NCBI GenBank assembly: GCA_016278505.1 | Contig: JADQBQ010000021.1 | Span: 1 to 64,000 of the forward strand | From: Clostridiales bacterium | GTDB lineage: Bacteria > Bacillota > Desulfotomaculia > Desulfotomaculales > VENG01 | Reading direction: 5' to 3' | DNA length: 64,000 nt | Shown: positions 16,485-25,498 of the stretch, in pieces | How positions within the stretch are numbered: position 1 is the first letter of the stretch | Layout of the letters: the number at the start of each line of letters is the position of its first letter | Made by a program: the position numbers and the translations under genes | The notes under the pieces: generated by a model | Told to the model about the DNA's origin: nothing | What the model saw: only the letters and a program-made list of their open reading frames with translations | Databases searched by the model: none

Positions 16485-16523
16485 TAAAGAAGAGAGGAGC
16501 GTGCGCTCCTCTCTTCTTTATCT
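16485..16523 (+). terminator. Terminator after metF
   Basis: TAAAGAAGAGAGGAGC (16485-16500) pairs exactly with GCTCCTCTCTTCTTTA (16505-16520) across GTGC. The 3' side is T-rich. Confidence 0.85.
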
Positions 16524-16563
16524 TTAATATTTAAAACAAAACTTTATATTACTATAAAATTAC

Positions 16564-16592
16564 TTGACACTTGTAAAGTAAAAAACTATAAT
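16564..16592 (+). promoter_or_regulatory. Perfect consensus sigma-A promoter of the sensory hydrogenase operon
   Basis: TTGACA (16564-16569), exactly 17 nt, TATAAT (16587-16592), in an AT-rich context about 95 nt before the first gene. Confidence 0.85.
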
Positions 16593-16685
16593 TACTAATT
16601 AATAAGACAATTAGCAATTACATGAATAAAATGGTATGTCTGTATAACACAGCGGTCTCGCACAGTAAATACGAGGAGGAGCATC

Positions 16686-17054
16686 ATGAGACAAAACGGA
16701 ATCAACGGATTGGCAAAACCTTCAAAACAAGAAAGCCAACCACCGCATCAAAATGTAACCCAAATGAATAGTACAGAGGATACAAAAACTGTTGATGTCT
16801 ACGTCTGTATGGGGACCGGATGCTATCTGCGCGGTTCTTATCATGTTCTTAATAAATTCATAGAAATGGCCAGACATCTTAACCTGGAGCAATATATAAA
16901 TGTAAAAGGCACCTTTTGCTTGGAACATTGTGACAGTGGGGTATCTATAAAAGCAAACGATGAAATAGTCACAGGAGTTAATGATGCTAACGCCGAGCAA
17001 ATTTTCAAGACCCACGTAGCAATGAAAGTTGATCCACCATGGGCATCACGTTAA
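16686..17054 (+). CDS. NuoE-like [2Fe-2S] thioredoxin-fold ferredoxin
   Basis: 122 residues. The part after an approximately 35-residue polar N-terminus is a thioredoxin-like ferredoxin: VCMGTGCYLRGS gives the first two cysteines and GTFCLEHCDSGV the second pair, as in NuoE/HydC-type subunits. It probably passes electrons to or from the hydrogenase-like protein encoded 42 nt downstream. ATG follows GAGGAGGAG. Confidence 0.85.
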   Translation: MRQNGINGLAKPSKQESQPPHQNVTQMNSTEDTKTVDVYVCMGTGCYLRGSYHVLNKFIEMARHLNLEQYINVKGTFCLEHCDSGVSIKANDEIVTGVNDANAEQIFKTHVAMKVDPPWASR

Positions 17055-17096
17055 AATAACACCGTCAGGTGTTTTCTTTAATTTTACGGAAGGGAA

Positions 17097-18866
17097 ATGG
17101 TTATGGGACGGATAGTAACTAATCAAGCAAAGTGTCGCGACTGCTACCGTTGTATTCGCACGTGCCCGGTAAAGGCCATACGCATAAAAACGGGCAATAA
17201 GGAAGAGGTACATGCCCAGGTCCTGGATGATTTTTGCTTAATGGACGGTGCATGCGTATTATCATGTCCTCAAAAAGCAAAGCAGGTTGAATCCGACATT
17301 CCTCAAGTAAAGTACTTGTTAAAGCAAGCTGTCCCTCTGGCAGCAAGTGTTGCCCCGTCCTTTGCAGCCTCTTTGCCCCTGAATAATCCCGAAATATTTC
17401 CAGGTTTGCTGAGGAAAATGGGCTTTAAGTTGGTTCAAGAAACAGCGCTTGGGGCAGAGCTTATTACCAGTGATCACAGGACAAGCAAATCTAATCAGCC
17501 GGAAATAGACAGCGCCTGCCCGGTGATTGTAAACCTGGTGGAAAAACACTTTCCTAACCTAATACCCATGTTATCTGATTCGGTTTCTCCCATGATAGCT
17601 CATGGCCGCTATATTAAGGCAAATAATAATAATTTACCTGTAGTTTTTATAGGACCTTGTATCGCAAAAAAGGGCGAGTCCTTAAATAATGGGATTAAAG
17701 ACGCTGTAGACTTTGTGCTGGGATTTGATGAAATTTGGGAGTGGATTGAAGAAAGTGGCATCGACATAAACTCAAACGGACAGGCCTATTTTGATGAGCC
17801 CATTCCTAATTTGGCCCGTCTCTTTCCGGTGGAAGGCGGCATGTTACGCACCACTTTCCCGGAGGCAGATAAATTTGATGTAGATGTCTCGTCCATCACT
17901 GGTCTGGAAAACTGCATCAGTTTTTTGGAGCATATATCCAATGAAGGAAAGTCTGACCTACCCCAATTAATGGAATTACTGGCATGCAGCGGAGGATGCA
18001 TCGGGGGACCGCGTACCGCTACCGAAACTGATGTTTTCATAAAAAGGCAAAAAATAATTAAGTACTTTAATTCCAACAAGCAGCATCTAAACAAGGACAG
18101 TAAGAAACAACTTAAAGAGATCTTCCTACCACCGTCCATGTTACACCGTAAATACTTAAACAAGCGCCTGGAACGTCTAAACCCCAGTCAAGAAGAAATT
18201 AAAGAAATTTTAGCCAAGACAGGAAAGTACCAACCCGAAGACGAATTGAACTGTGGAGCTTGTGGTTATGACACCTGCAGAGACAAAGCAGTGGCAGTAT
18301 ATCAAGGAATAGCTGAGGTGCAGATGTGCATTCCTTATATGCGCAAACGGGCAGAATCCCTGTCCAATGTTGTTTTAAATTCCATGCCCAATGGAATTTT
18401 GATCGTAGACAATAAGCTTAATATATTAGAAATTAACCCCCGAGCCAAGGAAATGTTTCAATGCACCGGTCAAGAAGTAACCGGCAGACATTTAGATTGC
18501 CTCATTGACCCTGTCCATTTTCAAAAAGCTCGCCAAGAACAACAATTGTTGAATGTACTTTCAAATTATACCCAGTACGGGTTAACTACTCGCGAAATTA
18601 TATTTCCTTTAAAAAGTGAACAATTAGTGGTGGGTATATTTGTAGATATAACCTCAGATCAGCGTCATAAGGAACAGTTAGACCAAATGAAAGGCCAGAC
18701 AATTGAGCGGGCACAGGAAGTAATAGAAAAACAAATGAAAGTTGCCCAGGAAATCGCAGGCCTGCTGGGAGAAACAACAGCCGAAACCAAAGTGCTCCTG
18801 ACCAAGCTCATTCAATTAATGAAGGAACCGCCGGCACCGGACGAAAGGGGACCGGAAGATAGATGA
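17097..18866 (+). CDS. Sensory [FeFe]-hydrogenase (HydS-like) with PAS domain
   Basis: 589 residues. Order: a two-cluster ferredoxin domain (Cys13, 16, 19, 23 and a second CLMDGACVLSC motif), an H-cluster domain, a 4Fe-4S domain (NCGACGYDTCRDKA, about residue 385), a PAS domain (about 405-510) and a helical tail. H-cluster ligands are present: Cys141 in SACP, Cys188 in GPCIAKKGE, Cys297 and Cys301 in ACSGGC. The proton-relay Cys of the usual TSCCP is replaced by Ala140, and the usual Met of MPC is Gly. Those changes are known from putative sensory hydrogenases such as Thermotoga HydS, so H2 sensing rather than turnover is likely. It overlaps the phosphatase gene by 4 nt. Confidence 0.88.
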   Translation: MVMGRIVTNQAKCRDCYRCIRTCPVKAIRIKTGNKEEVHAQVLDDFCLMDGACVLSCPQKAKQVESDIPQVKYLLKQAVPLAASVAPSFAASLPLNNPEIFPGLLRKMGFKLVQETALGAELITSDHRTSKSNQPEIDSACPVIVNLVEKHFPNLIPMLSDSVSPMIAHGRYIKANNNNLPVVFIGPCIAKKGESLNNGIKDAVDFVLGFDEIWEWIEESGIDINSNGQAYFDEPIPNLARLFPVEGGMLRTTFPEADKFDVDVSSITGLENCISFLEHISNEGKSDLPQLMELLACSGGCIGGPRTATETDVFIKRQKIIKYFNSNKQHLNKDSKKQLKEIFLPPSMLHRKYLNKRLERLNPSQEEIKEILAKTGKYQPEDELNCGACGYDTCRDKAVAVYQGIAEVQMCIPYMRKRAESLSNVVLNSMPNGILIVDNKLNILEINPRAKEMFQCTGQEVTGRHLDCLIDPVHFQKARQEQQLLNVLSNYTQYGLTTREIIFPLKSEQLVVGIFVDITSDQRHKEQLDQMKGQTIERAQEVIEKQMKVAQEIAGLLGETTAETKVLLTKLIQLMKEPPAPDERGPEDR

Positions 18867-20014
18867 CCATCCACTTGGATATCGGCATATCCCAACTAAA
18901 AAAGTCCGGCGAGGAATTATGCGGTGACACTGTTGAGATACAGCAGACTAAAGACTCAAATATTATTGTCCTTTCTGATGGTCTGGGCAGCGGGGTAAAG
19001 GCAAATATCCTTTCCCAAATAACAGCTAAAACGGCAAGTACAATGCTAAAAAAAAGAAGTAAGATAGAAGAAGTAATCGAAACCCTGGCCCACACTTTAC
19101 CCATGTGTCAGGCAAGACAGCTAGCTTACAGTACCTTTACCATTGCCCAGGTGTTTTCAGATGGTCAAGTATACCTGGCGGAATATGATAACCCCCAGGC
19201 ATTTTGGGGACACCAAGGAAAAGTTATTCCCATCCCCAAACGAGAACGAGTAATTGGTGGAAAAATAATTAAGGAATCATATTTTACCGCTGTTGACGGA
19301 GACTGGGTAGTTATTGGCAGTGACGGTATTTTACATGCCGGAATAGGGTCCATCTGGAATCTCGGCTGGGGTTGGGATAGGGTCAGTAAGCACCTGGAAA
19401 ACACAGCATCCAAAGAAAAGGCGGCGGCTGACTGGGCTGGCGATATAACCAGGCTTTGCAGCCATTTGTACGGGGGAAAACCCGGGGATGATGCCAGTGT
19501 TGTGGTCTTAAAAATACGTAATCCTCGCCGTCTTACCGTTCTTATCGGTCCCCCCGCCCAGGAGGAAGATGACGACAAAGTGGTAAAGAAGTTAATCGAA
19601 TCTCCAGGTGAAAAAATAGTCTGTGGAGGAAGCACGGGAAATATTGTGGGACGGTGTATGGGGTTTGAAGTCAAAGTAGACCTGAAATCAAATGATGAGA
19701 GGGTTCCTCCTACTGGAATAATACCCGGCATCGATCTGGTTACCGAAGGCACTTTAACACTGGTCTACGCCGTGGAACTTCTAACGTCTGACCCCGAACC
19801 AACGCTTTTAACAAATAAAAAGGACGGGGCAAGTAGGTTGGCTGCCAAACTTTTAGAGGCAGACTCCATTCACTTTATCGTTGGCACCGCGTCAAACCCG
19901 GCACAAAAAAACCCTAGTTATCCTTCAATTTTTATTTATAAGCAGCAAATAATAAAAGATTTAATTCAATTACTAGAAAAGAGACAACGAAAAGTAACTG
20001 TTGAATATTATTAA
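18863..20014 (+). CDS. SpoIIE-type PP2C serine phosphatase
   Basis: 383 residues. The N-terminal ~215 residues form a SpoIIE/RsbU-like phosphatase: GDTVEI, SDGLGSG, VVIGSDGI and GDDASVVVLK supply the acidic metal-binding motifs of PP2C enzymes. The remaining ~165 residues are an extra domain I cannot name. ATG overlaps the stop of the hydrogenase gene (ATGA), so it is likely the output module: redox state of the H-cluster protein would alter dephosphorylation of an unknown (for example anti-sigma-antagonist) partner. Confidence 0.82.
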   Translation: MTIHLDIGISQLKKSGEELCGDTVEIQQTKDSNIIVLSDGLGSGVKANILSQITAKTASTMLKKRSKIEEVIETLAHTLPMCQARQLAYSTFTIAQVFSDGQVYLAEYDNPQAFWGHQGKVIPIPKRERVIGGKIIKESYFTAVDGDWVVIGSDGILHAGIGSIWNLGWGWDRVSKHLENTASKEKAAADWAGDITRLCSHLYGGKPGDDASVVVLKIRNPRRLTVLIGPPAQEEDDDKVVKKLIESPGEKIVCGGSTGNIVGRCMGFEVKVDLKSNDERVPPTGIIPGIDLVTEGTLTLVYAVELLTSDPEPTLLTNKKDGASRLAAKLLEADSIHFIVGTASNPAQKNPSYPSIFIYKQQIIKDLIQLLEKRQRKVTVEYY

Positions 20015-20088
20015 TAACAGTGCGTGTGGGCACTAAAAAAGATGGAAAAGATATTAGTAACAACCTTGTTTAACGGAGGTAAGCTAAC

Positions 20089-20928
20089 TTGCTTGTAGAT
20101 TACCACATCCATCCTGATTACTCCATTGATGCCAAGCCGCACGGCATCAACGCATACTGCAGGCGGGCAGTAGCACTTGGCCTGCAAGAAATATGTTTTA
20201 CTCCTCACTTTGAAGTAGACCCCAGCCGCAGGCATCTGGATTGGTTCGTAAGGGTAGAGGGCAGAATCACGCCCATGGATAACCTGTACTGGCTAAATCA
20301 TTACTTTGAGGACATTGCAAAGGCAAAACATAAATATAGCCCTATGCTTAAAATAAAGGCCGGCTTGGAAGTAGGCTACGAACCGGGGCAGGAGGAAGTA
20401 ATTAAAAACATTATAAATGCTTTCCCGTTTGATTTTGTATTGGGCTCCATACACTGCCTGGAGCATATAGCTATTTCCTCGCAAAAGGAGTGCCAACAAT
20501 ACTTCCAGGGCAAAGACGCATTAGAAGTGTGTGATGCTTATTACTCCCAGCTGGACAAAGCTGTGGAAAAAGGGCTTTTTGACGGTATTGCCCATTTAGA
20601 CCTCTACAGGCGTTACGGGCAAATGCTTTTAGGTAATGATATTAAAAAATGCCATACAAAGTTTGCAGAGCCGGTACTTGAAAAAATGGCGGAAAAAAAT
20701 ATGGCCCTGGAAATCAATACGTCATCAAGGCGCAGAGGTTTAAAACAGTTTCATCCGTCTGAGTCACTCTTTCAAATGGCCGTCAAAATAGGGATAAAAC
20801 AATTTACAATCGGCTCAGACGCCCATGAATTATTAGATTTAGGCGATGGTATTACTGAGGCGAAAAATTTTCTAAAAGGCTACGATTTTAAGCCCACAAC
20901 GTATAAGTTGAGACGTGCGGTGGAATAA
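20089..20928 (+). CDS. PHP-family phosphoesterase (HisJ-like histidinol phosphatase)
   Basis: 279 residues of the PHP superfamily: DYHIHPDYS at the start, FTPHFE, GLEVGYEPG, LGSIHCLEH, IAHLDLYRR, LEINTSSRR and IGSDAHE supply the His/Asp/Glu residues of the trinuclear metal site. This is the HisJ-type layout, so histidinol-phosphatase is the best guess, but no his genes are nearby. TTG 20089 follows GGAGG. Confidence 0.75.
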   Translation: MLVDYHIHPDYSIDAKPHGINAYCRRAVALGLQEICFTPHFEVDPSRRHLDWFVRVEGRITPMDNLYWLNHYFEDIAKAKHKYSPMLKIKAGLEVGYEPGQEEVIKNIINAFPFDFVLGSIHCLEHIAISSQKECQQYFQGKDALEVCDAYYSQLDKAVEKGLFDGIAHLDLYRRYGQMLLGNDIKKCHTKFAEPVLEKMAEKNMALEINTSSRRRGLKQFHPSESLFQMAVKIGIKQFTIGSDAHELLDLGDGITEAKNFLKGYDFKPTTYKLRRAVE

Positions 20929-21019
20929 ACGCCAGCACACTGCCGGGGAAAAGATTGGACAACCTACCCGTAATTGCCATAGAATAGTGACATCACCGAG
21001 CTGGAAGGGGCGATGCACT

Positions 21020-21826
21020 ATGAACTTGGGTAGCTTCAATAAAACAGTGAAGCAATATCGCCAGGGAAATATGACAGCAGCTTTTGGAACGGAATTGATT
21101 ACTTTGGGATCAACTTCCATACCTAATTTAATGCTGAAATTTTATAAACAAATAGGTATTTCAGATGAAGAAATGATGTTGTTAATTCAATTGTTTAGAA
21201 TCAGAACAGAAGAAAAGAAACTAAATCCTACACCGGAATATTTATCAGGCTATTTAACCAACTCAGTAGAGAAAATCAAAGAGTTACTTAATAGATTATT
21301 AAACGATGAGATTATTACATCAACCCAATATTACCATAACGATGCTGATGAGGTTTTTACCGGGTATGACTTGGAACCCCTGATGGAAAAACTTTCAGAA
21401 ATATGGGCCTGCGCGAAAGTGCAGGAAATTGAGCAAACGCAATTTTTATTGGAGTCTCACAACAAAAAAAATCAACCGCCTGCCTACGAAGGAAACCTAT
21501 ACCACACCTTTGAAAAAGAATTTGGCAGACCTTTATCCCCGATGGAAATCGCCCAAATCCAAAGATGGACAGAGGACTTCAGTAACGATGATTTTATATT
21601 GGAGGCACTCAGGCGGGCAGTTCTGATGGGCAAATTAAACTTTAAGTATATAGATAGCATCCTCTTGGAATGGAAGAAGAATAATTTGCGCACCCAGCGC
21701 GATATTGAAAATTATGATGATGAATTTAAGCACAAAAGAGCCAGGGTCCCTGCCAAGCAAAAGAAAAGATACGCAAGGGAAGCCGATGAGCAAAAAGAGT
21801 TTTTCAAAACATTATATATGGGTTAG
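21020..21826 (+). CDS. dnaD: DnaD-domain primosomal protein
   Basis: About 268 residues. An N-terminal winged-helix region (ISDEEMMLLIQLFRIR) is followed by a DnaD/DnaB2 helical domain with the signature YEGNLYHTFEKEFGRPLSP and a YIDSILLEWKKNNL motif, then a basic tail. It belongs to the replication-restart/initiation helicase-loading system of Firmicutes. The start at ATG 21020 (SD GGAAGGGG) is preferred over the upstream 20915. The DnaI-like loader follows 11 nt later. Confidence 0.85.
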   Translation: MNLGSFNKTVKQYRQGNMTAAFGTELITLGSTSIPNLMLKFYKQIGISDEEMMLLIQLFRIRTEEKKLNPTPEYLSGYLTNSVEKIKELLNRLLNDEIITSTQYYHNDADEVFTGYDLEPLMEKLSEIWACAKVQEIEQTQFLLESHNKKNQPPAYEGNLYHTFEKEFGRPLSPMEIAQIQRWTEDFSNDDFILEALRRAVLMGKLNFKYIDSILLEWKKNNLRTQRDIENYDDEFKHKRARVPAKQKKRYAREADEQKEFFKTLYMG

Positions 21827-21837
21827 GAAGGTTGTTT

Positions 21838-22584
21838 ATGGGCTTTTTTTGTAACCGCTGTGAAGACAGAGGAATCATCTTAAAAGGGGATACTGCCATC
21901 CCCTGCAGCTGCTCTGAACAAAGAGCTATTTTTAAACGCTTTAAGGATTCCCGCTTACCTTTAGCCATGCAAGATGACACCTTTGATAATTTTTCTTTTA
22001 TATACTACTCCAAGCATAAAATGGATCCCATTAAAAATATTTCGTACTATCAACTGGCTGAAATGGCCTACGGGGCGGCAGAAAAGTTCGTAACCGACTT
22101 CGAAAGCAATCCCCACATAGAGGGACTTCTTTTCACAGGTCCGGTAGGAAGCGGCAAAACTTATTTAGCCTGCTCTGTGGTAAATTCACTTTTAAAAAGA
22201 GGCCAAGCCGCACTTTTCATGGTAGTCCCCGACTTGTTAGACATGCTAAAGGCAACTTATAATGTAGACAGGAATGACATTTCATACACAGAACAAGAAT
22301 TATTGGAAACAGCCCGTGAAGTATCATTATTGGTTTTAGATGACCTTGGAGCTCATAATTACACAGAATGGACCAAAAACAAACTGTACTCCATAATAAA
22401 CTACAGGTTAAATCACAGGCTGGCCACTATTATAACCACTAACATTAGCCCGGAAGATTTGGGAGAGTATTTGGGAATTCGGACAAGATCCCGTATATTC
22501 CAAATGTGCTGTCCATACAAGTTACTTGTGGACAAGGATATCCGGGGTTTGAAACGAAGAAACAGTTTTCATAGCAGATCTTAA
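21838..22584 (+). CDS. DnaC/DnaI-like helicase-loader ATPase
   Basis: About 248 residues. An N-terminal zinc-like Cys cluster (CNRCEDRG and CSCSEQ) precedes an AAA+ domain with Walker A GPVGSGKT and Walker B LLVLDDLGAH, plus a sensor region with TTNISPEDL. It loads the replicative helicase and probably works with the DnaD protein before it. ATG 21838 fits the AGGAAGG; a TTG at 21832 is possible. Confidence 0.85.
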   Translation: MGFFCNRCEDRGIILKGDTAIPCSCSEQRAIFKRFKDSRLPLAMQDDTFDNFSFIYYSKHKMDPIKNISYYQLAEMAYGAAEKFVTDFESNPHIEGLLFTGPVGSGKTYLACSVVNSLLKRGQAALFMVVPDLLDMLKATYNVDRNDISYTEQELLETAREVSLLVLDDLGAHNYTEWTKNKLYSIINYRLNHRLATIITTNISPEDLGEYLGIRTRSRIFQMCCPYKLLVDKDIRGLKRRNSFHSRS

Positions 22585-22588
22585 AGCA

Positions 22589-22632
22589 AAGCATCAAAAA
22601 CCCTCTTTGTAGAGGGTTTTTTTGATGCTTTT
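22589..22632 (+). terminator. Terminator after dnaI-like gene
   Basis: AAAACCCTCT, loop TTGT, AGAGGGTTTT with seven T, extended by AGCATCAA/TTGATGCTT outer pairing. Confidence 0.85.
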
Positions 22633-22730
22633 GAACATAAGAATGTAATTTTCGTTAATTTGTTATCATTTTCATGTATAAAATGGCTATGTTTATGTGC
22701 AAAATACTTTTTGTGAGAAAGGAGGAGGTT

Positions 22731-23390
22731 ATGTTTAAAAGAATTAGTCTCCTTTTATGCCTTATTTTAGCTTTAATAACTGTACAGTTGAGAACACCTG
22801 ATATAAAAGCTTGGTCTCAGGAAGTACCTGTCCAAAGCCCTGTTGTTTGTTATACAGTTCAACCGGGGGATACACTTTCTGAAATTGCAGAGGTATTTAA
22901 TGTGTCTCTTAATAAGTTAGTGGAGGCAAATAACCTGCGAAGCAGTACAATACGGCCCAATGAAATTCTGGTCATTCCAGATAAACTGAAAACATCGTCC
23001 CTTTCCAGGGGAAACATTCTGCGTGATGAATTGATACTACTGGCAAGAGCCATACACGCAGAAGCGAGAGGTGAATCTTTCACCGGAAAAGTTGCTGTGG
23101 GGGCAGTAATACTAAATAGAGTCTCCAGCCCCAAATTCCCAGGCACAATTGGGGAGGTAATTTTACAAAGGGACAAGCACACTGTTCAGTTCTCGCCAGT
23201 AGCTGATGGGACGATTAATCTAACCCCGGATGAGGTTGCAATAAAAGCAGCTCTGGAAGCTTTAAGGGGTACAGACCCTACCGGTGGGGCACTGTTTTTC
23301 TACAATCCTCAAATTGCTTCCGACCAGTGGATAAAAACGCTTCCAGTGGTAACAAGAATAGGTAACCACGTTTTTGCCACAAAAGCTTAG
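22731..23390 (+). CDS. LysM plus SleB-type cell-wall hydrolase
   Basis: 219 residues from ATG 22731 (SD AAAGGAGGAGG). A signal peptide (about 1-28) precedes a LysM domain (YTVQPGDTLSEIAEVFNV, binding peptidoglycan) and a SleB/CwlJ-type hydrolase domain (LLARAIHAEARGE, VAVGAVILNRV, GGALFFYNP). Proteins of this type act in spore cortex lysis or wall turnover. It stands alone between terminators. Confidence 0.88.
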   Translation: MFKRISLLLCLILALITVQLRTPDIKAWSQEVPVQSPVVCYTVQPGDTLSEIAEVFNVSLNKLVEANNLRSSTIRPNEILVIPDKLKTSSLSRGNILRDELILLARAIHAEARGESFTGKVAVGAVILNRVSSPKFPGTIGEVILQRDKHTVQFSPVADGTINLTPDEVAIKAALEALRGTDPTGGALFFYNPQIASDQWIKTLPVVTRIGNHVFATKA

Positions 23391-23396
23391 AACAAT

Positions 23397-23427
23397 TAAA
23401 GGGGTGGACAAAGTCCCACCCCTTTTT
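23397..23427. terminator. Bidirectional terminator between convergent genes
   Basis: AAAGGGGTGG and CCACCCCTTT arms with T-run on the plus strand and A/T-rich flank on the minus strand. It lies between the SleB-type gene and the minus-strand P-loop gene. Confidence 0.8.
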
Positions 23428-24266
23428 CAATTCTTACTCATAGCTTTTTTAAATTCGTGTATGCTAATCACAGAGATATTGACAGCCTTTACAATTAGGC
23501 TTGTCATATTCTCCATCTGCCTCTTTACTGCCTCTTGGATATCTCTGCTTACAATATCTAATCTGCTACCCATAAATAACCCCAATTCCAAGCCCAGTGT
23601 AATTCCATCTTCATCGCGGTGTAAATGTATACCTTTAACAGCTTCAACCCCTTTTATCTGTTCAGCTGATATTTTAGCAATATACATAAGAGCACTCTGG
23701 GAGATGGAGAGCTTGCCATAATAAGTGAATGTTGGGCGAACCACTGATTGTTCAAGCCAATCCTTGCTGCCGGTTTTGCCCTTGCGCCGCAAAAATACTT
23801 GTAGCGGATCTATAATGGTTTCTGATATAGTCTTCCTTACCTCCACAGTAGGTGCTGGAACTACGTGTCTACTGTATTGACTGCGCATCATTCGTGCCTT
23901 GCGGATTTCCTTGACCGAAGCTACATCCCCAATGCGCAAAATTTTATCAACAGGTGGCAGCCCCAACCTTATTGCTATTTTTTCCACCATATTATCAGAA
24001 GTACCTAGAATTAATATCTTGGATGCATTTAACAATAAAATCGCTTCTTTTACACTTTTTGCATGTTGGTCATCCATAAACAACGCTGTTTTAATGGCAC
24101 CTATTCGAGTGGGTTGGCATTTTGATGATATGCCGGCAATGATTCTATTATCTTTGATTAGAAGACCATCATCAATTACCGCGTCTGCCACTATATTATG
24201 GGCCACTATATTAGCTCTGTGACTCTTTCCTGTTCCACTGGGACCCACCAAGGCATAAACTTCCAA
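23427..24266 (-). CDS. P-loop NTPase with C-terminal Asp23/Gls24-like domain
   Basis: About 279 residues. Walker A GPSGTGKSHRAN lies at the extreme N-terminus, like a stripped kinase-type NTPase; DDGLLIKDNRIIAG follows. The last ~110 residues (YYGKLSISQSALMYIAKISA, then VEAVKGIHLH) resemble the Asp23/Gls24 alkaline-shock family. I know similar unnamed proteins in Clostridia but no function. TTG 24266 has better spacing to AGGGAGAG than GTG 24275. It is monocistronic. Confidence 0.7.
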   Translation of the reverse strand: MEVYALVGPSGTGKSHRANIVAHNIVADAVIDDGLLIKDNRIIAGISSKCQPTRIGAIKTALFMDDQHAKSVKEAILLLNASKILILGTSDNMVEKIAIRLGLPPVDKILRIGDVASVKEIRKARMMRSQYSRHVVPAPTVEVRKTISETIIDPLQVFLRRKGKTGSKDWLEQSVVRPTFTYYGKLSISQSALMYIAKISAEQIKGVEAVKGIHLHRDEDGITLGLELGLFMGSRLDIVSRDIQEAVKRQMENMTSLIVKAVNISVISIHEFKKAMSKN

Positions 24267-24451
24267 AAACACCACTCTCCCTCATGGTTAGGGGATTCTT
24301 CATGACTACCTTGATTACCTTTAACTCTTACTATTCTATGTATGGAAGTTTTTCCAAGTACCAATATTTTAAACTTTCCCTTGGGCAGGAACACCCGTCT
24401 TGACCCAAGAATAATAAATACTCATCCGTGTAAATGAGGAGGGTGCCAGTT

Positions 24452-24874
24452 TTGCAAAACGAGGTAATATTACTTTTAGAAAAACGATTTACCTTAACGG
24501 GCGAGGACAAGAAAATACTTGAGCAAAAAACCAGGAGCTTAAACCGTTCAGACCGGCACTATTATTTTAAGGAGTTAAAGCCCCGGGAAAGGGAATTCAA
24601 ACAATACTTTAAAGAAATTGTACACGACACAGACGCCCAGGAGCTAAAAGACATGGTGGTTACAAATCTGTTGGAGCGGGGGGGGGACCCAAGCATAGCC
24701 GACGGATTATTGATGGATGTCCTTGGCAGAATAGAAGTTTACCACCAGCTCAGAAAAAACGCTGAACAAAAGGGTATCAGGCTAAAAGCATTAAACAACT
24801 TCGGGGGAATTGGCTTACTAATAGGACTAGTAGGATTAATAAGTGCAGTATACTTGTATTTTCTGAACAGGTAA
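24452..24874 (+). CDS. Conserved hypothetical protein with C-terminal membrane anchor
   Basis: About 140 residues, not recognised. The body is charged and helical; the last 25 residues form one membrane segment (GIGLLIGLVGLISAVYLYF), suggesting a tail-anchored cytoplasmic protein. TTG 24452 follows AGGAGGG at ideal spacing; the ATG at 24434 overlaps that SD and is less likely. Confidence 0.6.
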   Translation: MQNEVILLLEKRFTLTGEDKKILEQKTRSLNRSDRHYYFKELKPREREFKQYFKEIVHDTDAQELKDMVVTNLLERGGDPSIADGLLMDVLGRIEVYHQLRKNAEQKGIRLKALNNFGGIGLLIGLVGLISAVYLYFLNR

Positions 24875-24896
24875 TGATTGATTATAAAGAATGGTT

Positions 24897-24918
24897 CAGT
24901 GGGGGAAGACCCCCACTG
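24897..24918. terminator. Hairpin between convergent genes
   Basis: CAGTGGGGG, AAGA, CCCCCACTG: perfect 9-bp stem. There is no good T-run on either side, so termination is only likely from position between two 3' ends. Confidence 0.4.
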
Positions 24919-24922
24919 TCGG

Positions 24923-25243
24923 TTATGAAATCCTGTATATCCAATTCATGCCGCTATTATTATCCCAATTTTCTATGTTGTCCTTGAAGCAAAAATTTAA
25001 CTGTCGGTCTTGCATTTGTACGGTTTTTTCCCATCCCGCACCTGTTTGTTCCATAGGAACGTCCAGGACAGAATTCCAATCATCAATATTACCAAAACCC
25101 GCATGCATCCAAACCTGGGCTGCTCCTGACTCTCTTAATAAGCCGTTATATCTTATTCTTACGTTTGTCCCGTCTTCGGACATGGGTTTCACCTGGACAC
25201 CCTGAATTGGCGAAGAATAGTTGTAGGGCTGCAATGTGTCCAT
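24923..25243 (-). CDS. Stand-alone carbohydrate-binding module (CBM25-like)
   Basis: 106 residues forming a single starch-binding-type beta-sandwich. Motifs VWMHAGFGNIDDW, GWEKTV and LNFCFKDNIENWDNNSG are characteristic of CBM25-type domains. No signal peptide and no catalytic domain are present, so it probably acts in the cytoplasm, perhaps on glycogen. ATG 25243 follows AGGAGGTG. The window also holds a maltodextrin/trehalose operon (54.9-64 kb), a plausible functional partner. Confidence 0.75.
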   Translation of the reverse strand: MDTLQPYNYSSPIQGVQVKPMSEDGTNVRIRYNGLLRESGAAQVWMHAGFGNIDDWNSVLDVPMEQTGAGWEKTVQMQDRQLNFCFKDNIENWDNNSGMNWIYRIS

Positions 25244-25402
25244 TTCTCAACACCTCCTGAATCATTTATTCTAGCATTCCTATTTTGAACAGATTGTTGC
25301 TTAAAATTGCTTGCCAAAATTATGAAATATTGCACACCACTATTACCACTGCATTCCTCTTGACTTTTGGCCAATTTTGTAGCATAATAGTCTTTGCGGC
25401 AA

Positions 25403-25481
25403 CGGGATGTAGCTCAGCTTGGCTAGAGCGCTCGGTTCGGGACCGAGAGGCCCGCAGGTTCGAATCCTGTCATCCCGACCA
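25403..25481 (+). tRNA. tRNA-Pro (anticodon CGG)
   Basis: Full cloverleaf: acceptor CGGGATG/CATCCCG, D arm GCTC/GAGC, anticodon stem CTCGG/CCGAG with loop TTCGGGA (anticodon CGG, reads CCG), T arm GCAGG-TTCGAAT-CCTGT, and an encoded ACCA end. The C1-G72 pair is typical of bacterial tRNA-Pro. Confidence 0.95.
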
Positions 25482-25498
25482 ATTTACTTATCAAAAAA

